This document shows, in pieces, positions 7,624 to 7,624 of a stretch of 7,624 bases of DNA. Each line of letters begins with the position of its first letter. Positions within the stretch are counted from its first letter, which is position 1. This DNA is from Brachybacterium sp. (GTDB lineage: Bacteria; Actinomycetota; Actinomycetes; Actinomycetales; Dermabacteraceae): positions 1 to 7,624 of the forward strand of contig JAKDNE010000149.1 of the NCBI GenBank assembly GCA_030451965.1, written 5' to 3'. Below the pieces are notes generated by a model. The model made no database searches, had not been told where the DNA came from, and saw only the letters and a list, made by a program, of their open reading frames with translations. A program made the position numbers and the translations under genes.

Positions 7624-7624
7624 A

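Overview
The window is high-GC DNA (about 70% by eye) with strong G/C preference at third codon positions, Shine-Dalgarno-led genes and actinobacterial protein signatures. It most resembles a Micrococcales-type actinobacterium such as Brachybacterium or a relative; the genus is an inference. All recognised genes lie on the minus strand, so the text below runs from high to low coordinates. There are no RNA genes, mobile elements, CRISPR arrays or IS remnants.

Layout in transcription order: (1) allE, ureidoglycine aminohydrolase (7609-6767). (2) A 207-nt regulatory gap (6766-6560), the longest gene-free stretch. It holds a strong stem-loop, a good sigma-70-type promoter and an A/T-rich GGAA...TTCC palindrome placed like a repressor operator. 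(3) A tight run of five genes with gaps of only 27-64 nt: hyi (hydroxypyruvate isomerase family), glxR (tartronate semialdehyde reductase), gcl (glyoxylate carboligase), glxK (glycerate 2-kinase) and allB (allantoinase). (4) A GC-rich hairpin just after allB, then the probable first codons of another minus-strand gene running off the window edge.

Together these encode most of a purine/allantoin salvage route. AllB opens allantoin to allantoate. An allantoate amidohydrolase, not in the window, would give ureidoglycine, which AllE converts to ureidoglycolate and ammonia. A ureidoglycolate lyase, also not in the window, releases glyoxylate. Gcl condenses two glyoxylates to tartronate semialdehyde plus CO2, GlxR reduces this to D-glycerate, and GlxK phosphorylates it into lower glycolysis. 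Hyi interconverts tartronate semialdehyde and hydroxypyruvate. The gene set matches the E. coli gcl/all regulon in a different order.

I see no wholly new system. The points worth a second look are the promoter/operator between allE and hyi, the stem-loop separating allE from the rest, a roughly 60-residue N-terminal extension on allantoinase, and the unidentified gene start at the left edge.
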